From Pelomonas sp. Root1237 (GTDB taxonomy: Bacteria; Pseudomonadota; Gammaproteobacteria; Burkholderiales; Burkholderiaceae_C), in contig NZ_LMDK01000001.1 of assembly GCF_001425055.1 (NCBI RefSeq), forward strand, positions 633,845-697,844: a stretch of DNA of 64,000 nucleotides, in the 5' to 3' direction. Shown one piece after another: positions 44,323 through 51,955 of the stretch; position 1 is the stretch's first letter; each line of letters begins with the position of its first letter. Under the pieces are notes generated by a model. That model saw only the letters and a program-made list of their open reading frames with translations. It was not told the origin of the DNA and did not search any database. Both the position numbers and the translations under genes were made by a program.

Positions 44323-45231
44323 ATGGATATACATTTATGCATGGCTTCGACACTGCCCTGGGACCTGCTGCACACCTTTCTCGGCGTGCTGCGCGAGGGT
44401 TCGCTGTCGGGCGCGGCGCGGGCGCTGGGGTTGACGCAGCCCACCGTCGGGCGCCATGTCGCCGCGCTGGAGCAGGCGCTTGGCCAGCCCCTCTTCACCC
44501 GCTCGCCCACCGGCCTGCTGGCCACCGAAGCGGCGCTGGCCCTGCGCGGCCACGCCGAGCAGATGGAAGCCGCGGCGGCCGCGCTGCAACGGGCGGCGAC
44601 GGCGCGCGGTAGCGAAGTGAGGGGCACGGTGCGGGTGACGGCCAGCGAGATCATCGGGGCCGAGGTGCTGGCAGGCGTGTTTGCTGCGCTGCGCGAGGCT
44701 CATCCCGGGCTGGTCCTGGAACTGGCCCTGAGCAACCAGCTGCAGGACCTGTTGCGCCGCGAAGCCGACATCGCCGTGCGCATGACGCCGCCCGAACAGG
44801 GCCAGCTGATCGCGCGCCGCATCGGCAGCATTGAGCTGGGCCTGCATGCGCGCACCGACTACCTCGACCGCCACGGCCGGCCGGCGACGCTGGCAGAACT
44901 GCAGGGCCACACGCTGATCGGCTTCGACACCGTGACGCCCTTCATCCGCGCCGGGTCCAAGCGCCTGGGCGGCATCAGCCGCGACAGCTTTGCGCTGCGC
45001 AGCGATTCCGATCTCGCCCAGCTCGCACTGGTTCGCGCTGGCGCCGGCATCGGCACGTGTCAGGTCGCACTGGCGCGGCGTGCGCCCGTGCTGGAGCGCG
45101 TGCTGGCCGACCAGTTCGCCTGGCCGCTGGAGACCTGGGTCGCCATGCACGAGGACCTGCGCCAGAACACGCCCTGCCGAGTCGTCTTCGAGGCGCTGGT
45201 GGACGGGCTCACGCGCCACATCGCCATCTGA
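44323..45231 (+). CDS. LysR-family transcriptional regulator
   Basis: This 302-aa regulator has an N-terminal winged HTH (LLHTFLGVLREGSLSGAARALGLTQPTVGRHVAALEQ pattern, residues about 14-50) and a C-terminal substrate-binding domain with VRGTVRVTAS. GAAGG precedes the ATG at 44323; an internal ATG at 44341 is a less likely start. It is divergent from the epimerase gene, which it probably regulates together with its own expression. Confidence 0.93.
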   Translation: MDIHLCMASTLPWDLLHTFLGVLREGSLSGAARALGLTQPTVGRHVAALEQALGQPLFTRSPTGLLATEAALALRGHAEQMEAAAAALQRAATARGSEVRGTVRVTASEIIGAEVLAGVFAALREAHPGLVLELALSNQLQDLLRREADIAVRMTPPEQGQLIARRIGSIELGLHARTDYLDRHGRPATLAELQGHTLIGFDTVTPFIRAGSKRLGGISRDSFALRSDSDLAQLALVRAGAGIGTCQVALARRAPVLERVLADQFAWPLETWVAMHEDLRQNTPCRVVFEALVDGLTRHIAI

Positions 45232-45234
45232 GGC

Positions 45235-45474
45235 TCAGCGCACGGGATTCGATGCCGGTGCGGACGCCGGTCCTGAGGCTGGCGGGAAGGATGGCGGCGA
45301 GGAGGAGGCGGGCGAAGACGGTGGCGGCAGCGGCGGCGGCGCAGCCTGCGAGGTGGTGGCGTTGGCCGACGGCAGCGGCTGCTGCTCGGAGCGGCAGGCC
45401 GCCAGCGGCGCCATGGTGACCACGGCCGCGAGCGTCAATGCGCATCGACAGGATGTCAAAGCAGGGAGTGGCAT
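45235..45474 (-). CDS. small proline-rich lipoprotein
   Basis: This 79-aa predicted lipoprotein has a signal sequence ending in the lipobox LAAC at residue 27 or so, followed by a low-complexity mature part made of Pro, Ala and Ser. GAGG precedes the ATG at good spacing. The same strand holds the DUF4142 gene 33 bp upstream, so the two may be cotranscribed. It may be a flexible envelope linker; no family is recognised. Confidence 0.6.
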   Translation of the reverse strand: MPLPALTSCRCALTLAAVVTMAPLAACRSEQQPLPSANATTSQAAPPPLPPPSSPASSSPPSFPPASGPASAPASNPVR

Positions 45475-45507
45475 GGGCACCTCACTCAGCAGCGGCAAAT
45501 GGACGCG

Positions 45508-46017
45508 TTACTTCTTGGGCGCAACGCTGAGCGCCTGGGCCATCTCCAGGTGGTGCCTCAGGCCGGGCAGGGTCCTTTCGGCCCAGGCCTTGATCTCGGG
45601 GTCCTTGGCATTCTGGGCGGCGTCCTGGAAGAGCTTGATCGTGTTCTGATGGGCCTTCACGCCGAAGGTCTTGGCGTAGCGTTCGTCGAACTTGTCGTTG
45701 TCGCCGGCATCGATGAGCTTGATCTCGGCCTTCTGCTTGACGGAAGGGCCGTCGGGCAGCGTGACGTTCTTGCTGGCAGCCAGGGCCTTGAGCTCATCGG
45801 CCACCTTGGCGTGGTCGGTGATCATCGAATCGGCGAAGGACTTCACATCGGCATTCTTGGCCTTGGACTGTGCGAGCTTGCTGGCCTCGATCTCGGCCGC
45901 GCCGGCGTGAGCTGCCTCCTTCATGAAGGCCTTGTCCGAGCGGGCGTGGGCCTGGCCGGCAAAGGCGGCACTGGCAAGCATCAGGGTGACGCTCATGAAT
46001 TTCTGGGCGGTGCGCAT
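45508..46017 (-). CDS. DUF4142 domain periplasmic protein
   Basis: This 169-aa secreted protein starts after AGGAG with a signal peptide ending in QAHA. The mature helical part matches DUF4142 (ferritin-like fold): FMKEAAHAGAAEIEASKLAQSKAKNADVKSFADSMITDHAK, with HxxxE/H residues, and a C-terminal LPGLRHHLEMAQAL. Members are common stress-related envelope proteins of unknown biochemistry. The start at 46017 fits the signal peptide. Confidence 0.9.
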   Translation of the reverse strand: MRTAQKFMSVTLMLASAAFAGQAHARSDKAFMKEAAHAGAAEIEASKLAQSKAKNADVKSFADSMITDHAKVADELKALAASKNVTLPDGPSVKQKAEIKLIDAGDNDKFDERYAKTFGVKAHQNTIKLFQDAAQNAKDPEIKAWAERTLPGLRHHLEMAQALSVAPKK

Positions 46018-46249
46018 GGGGGCTCCTTGACGGGTTGAGGCGGACGGCTGAAGCCGGCATGCGCAACGGCACCACCGGACTAACGCCCAATCTAGGCGGC
46101 GGTACATGCCGACAGCGTCAGCCGAGGACGAAGCTGCTGTAGGAGAACCGGCGGCCGGCAGCTTCCGACAGCGGCGCGTGGCGCCGGCCGACAACCCGCC
46201 AGCCTCCTGCTGTCTAGGCTGCAGGATCAGTCAATGCCAAGGAGCCGAC

Positions 46250-46801
46250 ATGCACGACGACGACAGCCGCAGCTATCCATCGGACAATGACGTGAGCACC
46301 GAAGAAGACCTCAGTGGCCCGGCCGCCGCGAAGAAGATCACCGATCTCGTCAAGGCCGGCAACAGCTGCTTCTTCTGCACCCTCGGCATGGGCACGCGGC
46401 AACTGCATGCCCGACCGATGACCGTCATCGAGGTCGACGACAGCGGCGCCCTGTGGTTCTTCAGCGAGATCGACAGCCTGAAGAACATCGAACTCGACCG
46501 CGATCCGCGCGTCACGCTGTTCTTCAAGGAGGGGGACAACGGCGGCCACCTCAAGCTCGACGGCAGCGTCGAGCAGGTCACTGACAAGGCCACCATCCAC
46601 CGGCTCTGGAGTCCCAAGCTGCGGGCCTGGTTCACGCAAGGCGAGGACGATCCCCGCATCTGCTTACTGCGCGTCGACGCGCTCAGCGGCGAATACTGGG
46701 ACAACCGCCACGGCAGCGCCATCGCCGGCCTCAAGCTGTTGTTCGGCGCCATCACGGCCCAGCGCGTTGACGAGGGTGTGCATGGGCATCTGAAGCTCTG
46801 A
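46250..46801 (+). CDS. pyridoxamine-5'-phosphate-oxidase-fold general stress protein
   Basis: This 183-aa protein has a split-barrel flavin-binding fold: ITDLVKAGNSCFFCTLGMGTRQLHARPM, LWFFSEIDSLKNIELDRDPRV and FFKEG. It resembles general stress protein 26 and related FMN-binding proteins. AAGGAG lies five bases before the ATG. It stands alone between the divergent DUF4142 gene and the tRNA on the other strand. The ligand (FMN, F420 or heme) is uncertain. Confidence 0.88.
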   Translation: MHDDDSRSYPSDNDVSTEEDLSGPAAAKKITDLVKAGNSCFFCTLGMGTRQLHARPMTVIEVDDSGALWFFSEIDSLKNIELDRDPRVTLFFKEGDNGGHLKLDGSVEQVTDKATIHRLWSPKLRAWFTQGEDDPRICLLRVDALSGEYWDNRHGSAIAGLKLLFGAITAQRVDEGVHGHLKL

Positions 46802-46824
46802 GGCACCTCCCCATTCGTCGCCCA

Positions 46825-46858
46825 ACAAAAAAGCACCTGGCATTACTGCAAGGTGCTT
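46825..46858 (-). terminator. Rho-independent terminator after tRNA-Arg
   Basis: On the minus strand an 8-bp stem AAGCACCT/AGGTGCTT (46858-46851 with 46838-46831) with a 12-base loop is followed by a run of six T (to about 46826). It lies nine bases after the end of the tRNA, so it should end the tRNA transcript. Confidence 0.88.
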
Positions 46859-46866
46859 GAGACTTT

Positions 46867-46942
46867 TGGTGCGCCCGGTTGGGATCGAACCAACAACCCC
46901 TGCCTTCGGAGGGCAGTACTCTATCCATTGAGCTACGGGCGC
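46867..46942 (-). tRNA. tRNA-Arg (anticodon CCG)
   Basis: The minus strand folds as a standard 76-nt tRNA. The acceptor stem is GCGCCCG/CGGGCGC followed by A and an encoded CCA. The D arm contains TAGCTCAATGGATAGAG, the anticodon stem is CTGCC/GGCAG around the loop CTCCGAA with anticodon CCG, and the T arm contains GGTTCGATCC. It reads CGG arginine codons. A TAGAAT sequence at 46953-46958 (minus strand) is a candidate -10 box. Confidence 0.97.
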
Positions 46943-47000
46943 GAAGCCGTGCATTCTAGCAGCGGGGTACCAAGGCCCCGGGGCAGCGTCGGGGCCTGCC

Positions 47001-47006
47001 TATAAT
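47001..47006 (+). promoter_or_regulatory. candidate -10 box for cytochrome c gene
   Basis: A perfect TATAAT lies 77 bp upstream of the cytochrome c5 start. No good -35 hexamer is visible at 17 bp distance, so the promoter may depend on an activator. It lies between the divergently transcribed tRNA and the cytochrome gene. Confidence 0.45.
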
Positions 47007-47082
47007 TCGGCGGTTTTTCGTGTCGCGCACCCAGCCCGGCATGAAGCGAGACCCGACCGACGAAGATCGACAAGAGGAATTC

Positions 47083-47622
47083 ATGAGCGCCAGCCACGAT
47101 CACGACCACGACGACGCCCACACCGGGCCGATCAAGACCCCCAAGCAACTCGCCTGGGCCGTGCTGTTCGCCTTCGTGGTGCCGGTCATCGTCATCATCC
47201 TGCTGGCCAATTACGTCACCACCGACACCAAGCCGGCGGCCGGCACGGCTGCCTTCGAGGCCCAGGCCATTGCCGCGCGCATTGCGCCGGTCGCTCACGT
47301 CGAGGTCAAGGACGTCAACGACGCCGCCACCATGAAGACGGGCGAGCAGGTCTTCCAGGCCCAGTGCTCGGCCTGCCACGCCACCGGCGCCGCCGGCGCA
47401 CCCAAGCTGGGCGACGCGTCGGCCTGGGGCCCGCGCATCAAGAGTGGCTTCGACACGCTGGTGCATTCGGCGCTCAAGGGCAAGGGCAATATGGGCCCGC
47501 AGGGCGGCGGCGACTTCAGCGACTTCGAAGTCTCCCGTGCCGTCGTCTACATGGCCAACCAGGGTGGCGCCAAGTTCGACGAGCCCAAGATGGCCGCGCC
47601 GGCTGCTTCGGCCGCGCAGTAA
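47083..47622 (+). CDS. membrane-anchored cytochrome c5 family protein
   Basis: This 179-aa protein has a cytoplasmic, His/Asp-rich N-terminus, one membrane helix (LAWAVLFAFVVPVIVIILLANYV) and a periplasmic heme domain with CSACH and a later Met in GKGNMGPQGG as the likely sixth ligand. It matches the CycB/cytochrome c5 family of betaproteobacteria, which carries electrons between quinol and oxidases. The ATG at 47083 follows GAGGAA at good spacing. Confidence 0.93.
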   Translation: MSASHDHDHDDAHTGPIKTPKQLAWAVLFAFVVPVIVIILLANYVTTDTKPAAGTAAFEAQAIAARIAPVAHVEVKDVNDAATMKTGEQVFQAQCSACHATGAAGAPKLGDASAWGPRIKSGFDTLVHSALKGKGNMGPQGGGDFSDFEVSRAVVYMANQGGAKFDEPKMAAPAASAAQ

Positions 47623-47677
47623 AGCTTCGGCTTGAATCCCGCCAAGGGCTGCTTCGGCAGCCCTCGTCGTTTCCGGC

Positions 47678-48193
47678 TCAGGCGCCAGGGCGGCGCACGA
47701 AGCCGAAGCGCTCCGGCAGCTCGCCCGACAGGAACTCCTGTGGCGTCCAGCGGCCCTGCTCGACGGCGTCGGCCGCCGGACCCATGTCGGCCGTGTGTAC
47801 CAGGCCCAGACCGAGGTCGGTGAGCAGGTAGAGGCGCCCTTCCTCGTCCAGCCAGCTGGATTGCACGATGGCCTCGGCGCCGGTGTGGCTCAGCACCCGG
47901 CCATCGGGCTGCAGCCGCCAGATCCACGGCGTTGACTCCAGCTCCACATAGACCCGCTGCGGCCCGTTCTGGAAGAACCAGCAGCCAGCCGCGTCGGCCG
48001 CGTAGTTGCGCTCGATGAAGGCGCGCAGCTTGTCGTGGTTGATGCGGCTGCCTTTGACCTCGGGGAAGGGGCCGGCGTGCTGGATGCGTTCGTCGCGCAT
48101 ATACCAATCACCACGGGCGTCCAGCGCCAGCCAGCCGTAGCAGTGCGGGACGTTGGGCCACTTCTTGAGGGCCGCTTCGACGATGGGGTCCAT
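47678..48193 (-). CDS. conserved betaproteobacterial protein (DUF2946-like)
   Basis: This 171-aa cytoplasmic protein begins MDPIVEAALKKWPNVPHCYGWLALDARGDWYMRDE and continues with FIERNYAADAAGCWFFQNGPQRVYVELE. I recall this pattern from a conserved family of betaproteobacteria that carries a DUF name (DUF2946 is my best memory and may be wrong). No catalytic motif is evident. The gene follows the YheT-like hydrolase gene by 12 bp on the same strand, so cotranscription is likely. Confidence 0.8.
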   Translation of the reverse strand: MDPIVEAALKKWPNVPHCYGWLALDARGDWYMRDERIQHAGPFPEVKGSRINHDKLRAFIERNYAADAAGCWFFQNGPQRVYVELESTPWIWRLQPDGRVLSHTGAEAIVQSSWLDEEGRLYLLTDLGLGLVHTADMGPAADAVEQGRWTPQEFLSGELPERFGFVRRPGA

Positions 48194-48205
48194 GCAAGAC
48201 CTCCT

Positions 48206-49255
48206 TCAGCGTTGCTTCCAGAGCCAGTCGCAGACCTGCTCCGGCATGGTCAGCAGATGCCCCGGCAGGCGGCCGGCGGGGAAGCCGACATGGCCGCCGT
48301 GGCCGGGCTGCCAGAGTGTCACATGGGCACCCACCTCGGCGGCGTGTGGCAGGCTGCCCCCGGGCACGAAAGGGTCGTTGCGGGCGTTCAGCACCAGGGC
48401 CGGGATGCGGATGCGGTGCAGGTGCGGTTTGGCGGCCGCGCGGGTCCAGTAGTCCTCGGTGTTCCTGAAGCCGTGCAGCGGCGCGGTGAACAGGTTGTCG
48501 AACTCGTAGATGGTCGACGCGCGCTTGAGCCGCTCGCCATCGAACAGGCCCGGATGCTGCTGCAGCTTGCGCAGGGCCTTGGGAATCATGGTGCGCAGGA
48601 AGCGGCGCGCATAGACCTGCCTGTTGAAGCCGCGGTCGATGGCCGCGCCAGCGGCGGCGAGGTCGATGGGCGAGCAGATCGAGCAGACCGCCTGGGCGAC
48701 CTGGGCGGCGCTGTGGCCGGCTTCCTCCGCCCAGCGCATCAGTGCATTGCCGCCCAGGGACACGCCCGCGACGAGGAGCTTGCTGCCATGGCGCTCGCGC
48801 AGGCGCTGCAATATCCAGCCGACCTCCTCGAAGTCGCCCGAGTGGTAGGCGCGCGGGCCGCGGTTCAGTTCACCCGAGCAGCCGCGGAAGTGGGGCAGGG
48901 CCATGGCCCAACCGCGTGCGCGGGCGACGCTGGCGAAGGCGACGCTGGAGTGGCTGGTGCGGTCGCCCTCCAGGCCGTGGAACAACACCAGCAGCGGCGT
49001 CTCCGGCGGGCGCCCAAGTCGGTCGCCGGGCCGCTCCCAAGACCGACTTGGCCCCCCCGGGGGGGCGGACGCGTACTCGCGTGCGGGCGGCTCACCACCA
49101 GCCAGGAAGTCGACATCAATGAAGTCGCCGTCCGGTGTGTCCCAGCGCTCGCGCGTCCAGTTCGGCGGCGGGCCGTCGTGTTGGCGGCTGAAGAGGGCGG
49201 GCCAGATGGTCTGGGCGTGGCCGCCGGGCAGCCAGCGGGGCGCGCGGTACTGCAT
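48206..49255 (-). CDS. YheT-family alpha/beta hydrolase carrying an in-frame REP-like insertion
   Basis: This 349-aa hydrolase starts with MQYRAPRWLPGGHAQTIWPALF, the family N-terminus. The oxyanion motif is LLVLFHGLEG, the nucleophile lies in GVSLGG, the acid in LNARNDPFV, and the His in GHGGHVGFP. Between residues about 55 and 85 the protein carries a Pro/Arg/Ser-rich insert (SAPPGGPSRSWERPGDRLGRPP), encoded by an inverted-repeat DNA element. The insert precedes the fold's first core strand, so it probably forms a loop. YheT-like enzymes hydrolyse medium-chain esters. The gene sits between the SnoaL-like gene (10 bp) and the conserved small protein gene (12 bp). Confidence 0.88.
   Translation of the reverse strand: MQYRAPRWLPGGHAQTIWPALFSRQHDGPPPNWTRERWDTPDGDFIDVDFLAGGEPPAREYASAPPGGPSRSWERPGDRLGRPPETPLLVLFHGLEGDRTSHSSVAFASVARARGWAMALPHFRGCSGELNRGPRAYHSGDFEEVGWILQRLRERHGSKLLVAGVSLGGNALMRWAEEAGHSAAQVAQAVCSICSPIDLAAAGAAIDRGFNRQVYARRFLRTMIPKALRKLQQHPGLFDGERLKRASTIYEFDNLFTAPLHGFRNTEDYWTRAAAKPHLHRIRIPALVLNARNDPFVPGGSLPHAAEVGAHVTLWQPGHGGHVGFPAGRLPGHLLTMPEQVCDWLWKQR
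49011..49085. repeat. REP-like palindromic element inside a coding sequence
   Basis: Three adjoining palindromes are seen: CCAAGTCGGTC (49014-49024) with GACCGACTTGG (49041-49051), a perfect 16-bp GCCCCCCCGGGGGGGC (49051-49066), and ACGCG/CGCGT with a TACT loop (49069-49082). The reading frame of the YheT-like gene stays open across them. Similar G/C-rich palindromes are common between genes in Burkholderiales, but I cannot test family membership here. Confidence 0.7.
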
Positions 49256-49265
49256 GCGCCGACTC

Positions 49266-49709
49266 CTAGTGAAGCGTGCCGGCGTCGGCGACGAGCTCCT
49301 GGACATCGCCCGCATTGCCGGGGCTGGCGTGGTGCAGCACCAGGCGCCAGCCGAGCGCCGTCTTCAGATAGACATTGGTCGCGATGACCCAAGCCTGCTG
49401 GGCCTCGCCATGCAACTGCACGCGCTCCAGCACATGGTGGATGGCGCAATCGCCGCTGTGCAGTCGGCGCACGCGCTCGGGGTGGACGCTGACCGCGCCG
49501 CGCTGGAACACCGCTTCGAAGGCGGCGCGAATGGCAGGCAGGCCGACGATGCGCGGGCCGCCCGGGTGGACGCAGGCCACTTCCTCGTCATCGGCCCACA
49601 GGGCCATCAGGTGATCCAGGTCGGCGTGCTGCAGCGCCTCGTAGAACTGGGCCTCGGTGTCGTCGGGCGAGGCAAGCAGGGCGGCGGTCTGGGCGGCGGA
49701 GCGGGGCAT
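49266..49709 (-). CDS. SnoaL-like / nuclear-transport-factor-2-fold protein
   Basis: This 147-aa protein has the cone-shaped NTF2 fold pattern: EAQFYEALQHADLDHLMALWADDEEVACVHPGGPRIVG, then AIRAAFEAVFQRG and WVIATNVYLKTALGWRLVLHHAS. Such DUF4440/SnoaL-like proteins may be small enzymes or binding proteins; the ligand is unknown. It is followed by the YheT-like gene after 10 bp and then by a conserved small protein, forming a probable three-gene transcript. Confidence 0.87.
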   Translation of the reverse strand: MPRSAAQTAALLASPDDTEAQFYEALQHADLDHLMALWADDEEVACVHPGGPRIVGLPAIRAAFEAVFQRGAVSVHPERVRRLHSGDCAIHHVLERVQLHGEAQQAWVIATNVYLKTALGWRLVLHHASPGNAGDVQELVADAGTLH

Positions 49710-49776
49710 GGCGCGATTGTAGGAAGTCGGACGGCGCTACATTGACCCCGCCCCAACCGCTGCCTGATCCCAACCG

Positions 49777-51732
49777 ATGTTTTCGCTGAAAGCCGTTGCG
49801 TCCCTGTTCCTTTGTCTGTTGCTGGTGGCCTGCGGTGGCGGTGGCGGTGATGCCGCGCCAGCGCCCGGGCCGGTCACCGTGCCACCCCTCGGGGCCCAAT
49901 GCCTGAGCGGCTCCGTCGCGCGCCTGGCTCTGCCCGCCGCAGCCGGTGCGGGGCACAACCAGGAGCTGGCGGTGCTTGCCTGCCCCGGCTCGCGGCTGGA
50001 CACGGTGCAGTGGCGCCAGACCGATGGCGCCGCGCAGGCCCTCGGTTCGGCGCGTTCGCAGGCCCTCAGCGTCGCACCGGCTGCGGCGGGCCGTTTCACG
50101 TTCAGTGTGGACTTCACCGACGCCAAGGGGGCGAGCTACAGCGGCCAAGCCGAGCTCAACGCCACGGCACCCGACGCGACGCCGATGGTGATCCGCGGCG
50201 AACCGTCGGTGTGGGCGGGCGGCCAGACGTCGTTGCGCGCCTGGGTCGAGGGGCTGGCCGTGGCCGACTACCCGCTGGCGCGCGTGCGCTGGAGCCGCGT
50301 CGACGGCCCGGACGTGAACCTGGGCGATGCAAGCCAATGGCGCGTCATCTTTACCGCGCCTGCGGTGGCCGAAGACAGCCTGCTGCGCCTGCGCGCCGAG
50401 GCCACGCTGGCCGATGGGCGCAGCCTCAGCCAGGATTTCAGCCTGCTCGTGCAGGCCTCACCGCCCGCCGTGGCGTCGCCGCTTTTCGGCGCTGGCAACC
50501 TGTCCTCGCGCGCCTACCCCTATGTGGCAGGCGGCGCACACGCGGCCGAATTGCGCGACTGCATCTACACGCCCGCCCTGACCAATGCCACGCTCTGCAC
50601 GCTGGGCCGCCTGCCGCTGCTCGGCACCGAGACGCGCGGCGAGCTGCCCACCGTGGAGCAGGTGATGGCCCGCGTGCTGGTGTCCAACGACTGGATGGGC
50701 CAGCGTTTCGAGGCCTTCCTGCGCGAGCAGGACGTGAATGGCGACTTCCGCCGCTTGCTCAACGCCACCACGGCCATCGTCATCGGCGGCCGGGTGCGGC
50801 CGGCCTTCTACTGGAGCGCCACCGGCGCCATCTATCTCGATGCCGACTACCTCTGGCAGACGCCTGCCGAGCGCGACAGCGTCAGCGAAGCGCCCGACCC
50901 GCGCAGTGACTATGGGCTAGACCTCGCCTACGCGATGCTGTGGCGCTATGTGCAGGGCAATCAGTCGGCCGGTGGGCGCCCGTCCGTGCTGGCACGCGGC
51001 TCACGCGACAGCGCCGCGTTGATTCCGGCACTCGGCCGCCTGCTGTACCACGAGCTGACGCACGCCAACGACTTCCTGCCGCCCCGCGTGCACCTGCTGC
51101 TCAACAGCGGCTTGCGCGTCTACGAGGCCATTCCCGCCAACACTGCGTCCGAACAGCTGCGCACGCAACTGCCGTTCTATTCACAGGAGATGGTCGACCT
51201 GGGCCGCGTGCAGTTTTTCGGCGTGGCGTCCACGGCGGTGCAGCGCGCCTACCAGCCGGCCGACATCGTGCGTTTCTTCAGCAGCGACCGCGTCACCGAC
51301 GACTACAGCTATTCCTGGCCCAGCGGCCAGAGCGTGCCGCGCGAGGATGCGGCGATGCTGGCCGAGGAGGCGCTGATGCAGCTGCGCCACGGCGTGCTGC
51401 GCGATGTCGCGGTGACGCCGCAATTCCTGAGCGGAGCGAGCGCAGACCAGGTCGTGACCTGGGGCCAGCGCGGCCGCGTGGGTGATGCCGCCATCAAGTC
51501 GCGCGTGGCGCTGGTGCTGTCCCAAACCATGCCCTGGCTGCCCGCCGGTTTCACCGACGGCCTGGCCGCACCAGTGCCACTGCGGGCCGGCCTGACCTGG
51601 GGTCAGAACCTCGACCAGGGTGCGCTGGCTCTTGGGGTCGTGAAGCCGCTGTCGGCGACGGAGCGCGCGCTGGAGGCTGATCTGGACACCCAGCGGCGCG
51701 GCAGCCGCAGGGCGGCCGCGTTGGCGCGTTAG
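49777..51732 (+). CDS. large lipoprotein with HExxH metallopeptidase-like motif
   Basis: This 651-aa lipoprotein has the lipobox LLVAC followed by a Gly run (CGGGGG). Residues about 30-230 look like two immunoglobulin-like beta domains (VQWRQTDGAAQ; VRWSRVDGPDVNL). The C-terminal half contains LGRLLYHELTHANDFLPPR, an HExxH motif in a region predicted to be helical, and a second acidic segment EDAAMLAEEALMQLRHG that could supply a third zinc ligand. I do not recognise a peptidase family with this arrangement. The envelope location follows from the lipobox. It converges with the zinc-finger gene, with stops overlapping by 4 bp. Confidence 0.8.
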   Translation: MFSLKAVASLFLCLLLVACGGGGGDAAPAPGPVTVPPLGAQCLSGSVARLALPAAAGAGHNQELAVLACPGSRLDTVQWRQTDGAAQALGSARSQALSVAPAAAGRFTFSVDFTDAKGASYSGQAELNATAPDATPMVIRGEPSVWAGGQTSLRAWVEGLAVADYPLARVRWSRVDGPDVNLGDASQWRVIFTAPAVAEDSLLRLRAEATLADGRSLSQDFSLLVQASPPAVASPLFGAGNLSSRAYPYVAGGAHAAELRDCIYTPALTNATLCTLGRLPLLGTETRGELPTVEQVMARVLVSNDWMGQRFEAFLREQDVNGDFRRLLNATTAIVIGGRVRPAFYWSATGAIYLDADYLWQTPAERDSVSEAPDPRSDYGLDLAYAMLWRYVQGNQSAGGRPSVLARGSRDSAALIPALGRLLYHELTHANDFLPPRVHLLLNSGLRVYEAIPANTASEQLRTQLPFYSQEMVDLGRVQFFGVASTAVQRAYQPADIVRFFSSDRVTDDYSYSWPSGQSVPREDAAMLAEEALMQLRHGVLRDVAVTPQFLSGASADQVVTWGQRGRVGDAAIKSRVALVLSQTMPWLPAGFTDGLAAPVPLRAGLTWGQNLDQGALALGVVKPLSATERALEADLDTQRRGSRRAAALAR

Positions 51733-51944
51733 TGTCCGCTGGAGAGGACCTCGCCGGCCTTGAGCTTGTAGGCCGTGCCGCAGTAAGGGCACTGGCCCTG
51801 GCCGCCATGGGTCAGGTCGATGAAGACCTTGGGATGCGCGCTCCACAGCGGCATCTTGGGGTTGGGGCAGAAGACCGTGCCGTTGTCGTTGCAGTCCTTG
51901 GCGGTCACTTCGACAGTGGCGGCGGGCGTGGTGGTGGTGCTCAT
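51729..51944 (-). CDS. small CHCC-type zinc-finger protein
   Basis: This 71-aa protein carries the zf-CHCC pattern: CNDNGTVFCPNPKMPLWSAHPKVFIDL and QCPYCGTAY, with Cys, His, Cys, Cys as likely zinc ligands. The family includes the NDUFS6 subunit of mitochondrial complex I and small bacterial proteins of unknown role. It lies 11 bp downstream of ilvE on the same strand. The start at 51944 is preferred to the longer frame. Confidence 0.88.
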   Translation of the reverse strand: MSTTTTPAATVEVTAKDCNDNGTVFCPNPKMPLWSAHPKVFIDLTHGGQGQCPYCGTAYKLKAGEVLSSGH

Positions 51945-51955
51945 GTTGTTTGCTC

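Noticed and set aside
46867-46942. tRNA-Arg as a possible integration site for a genomic island.
   Set aside because: No integrase gene, no duplicated tRNA 3' end and no change in gene character is visible on either side.
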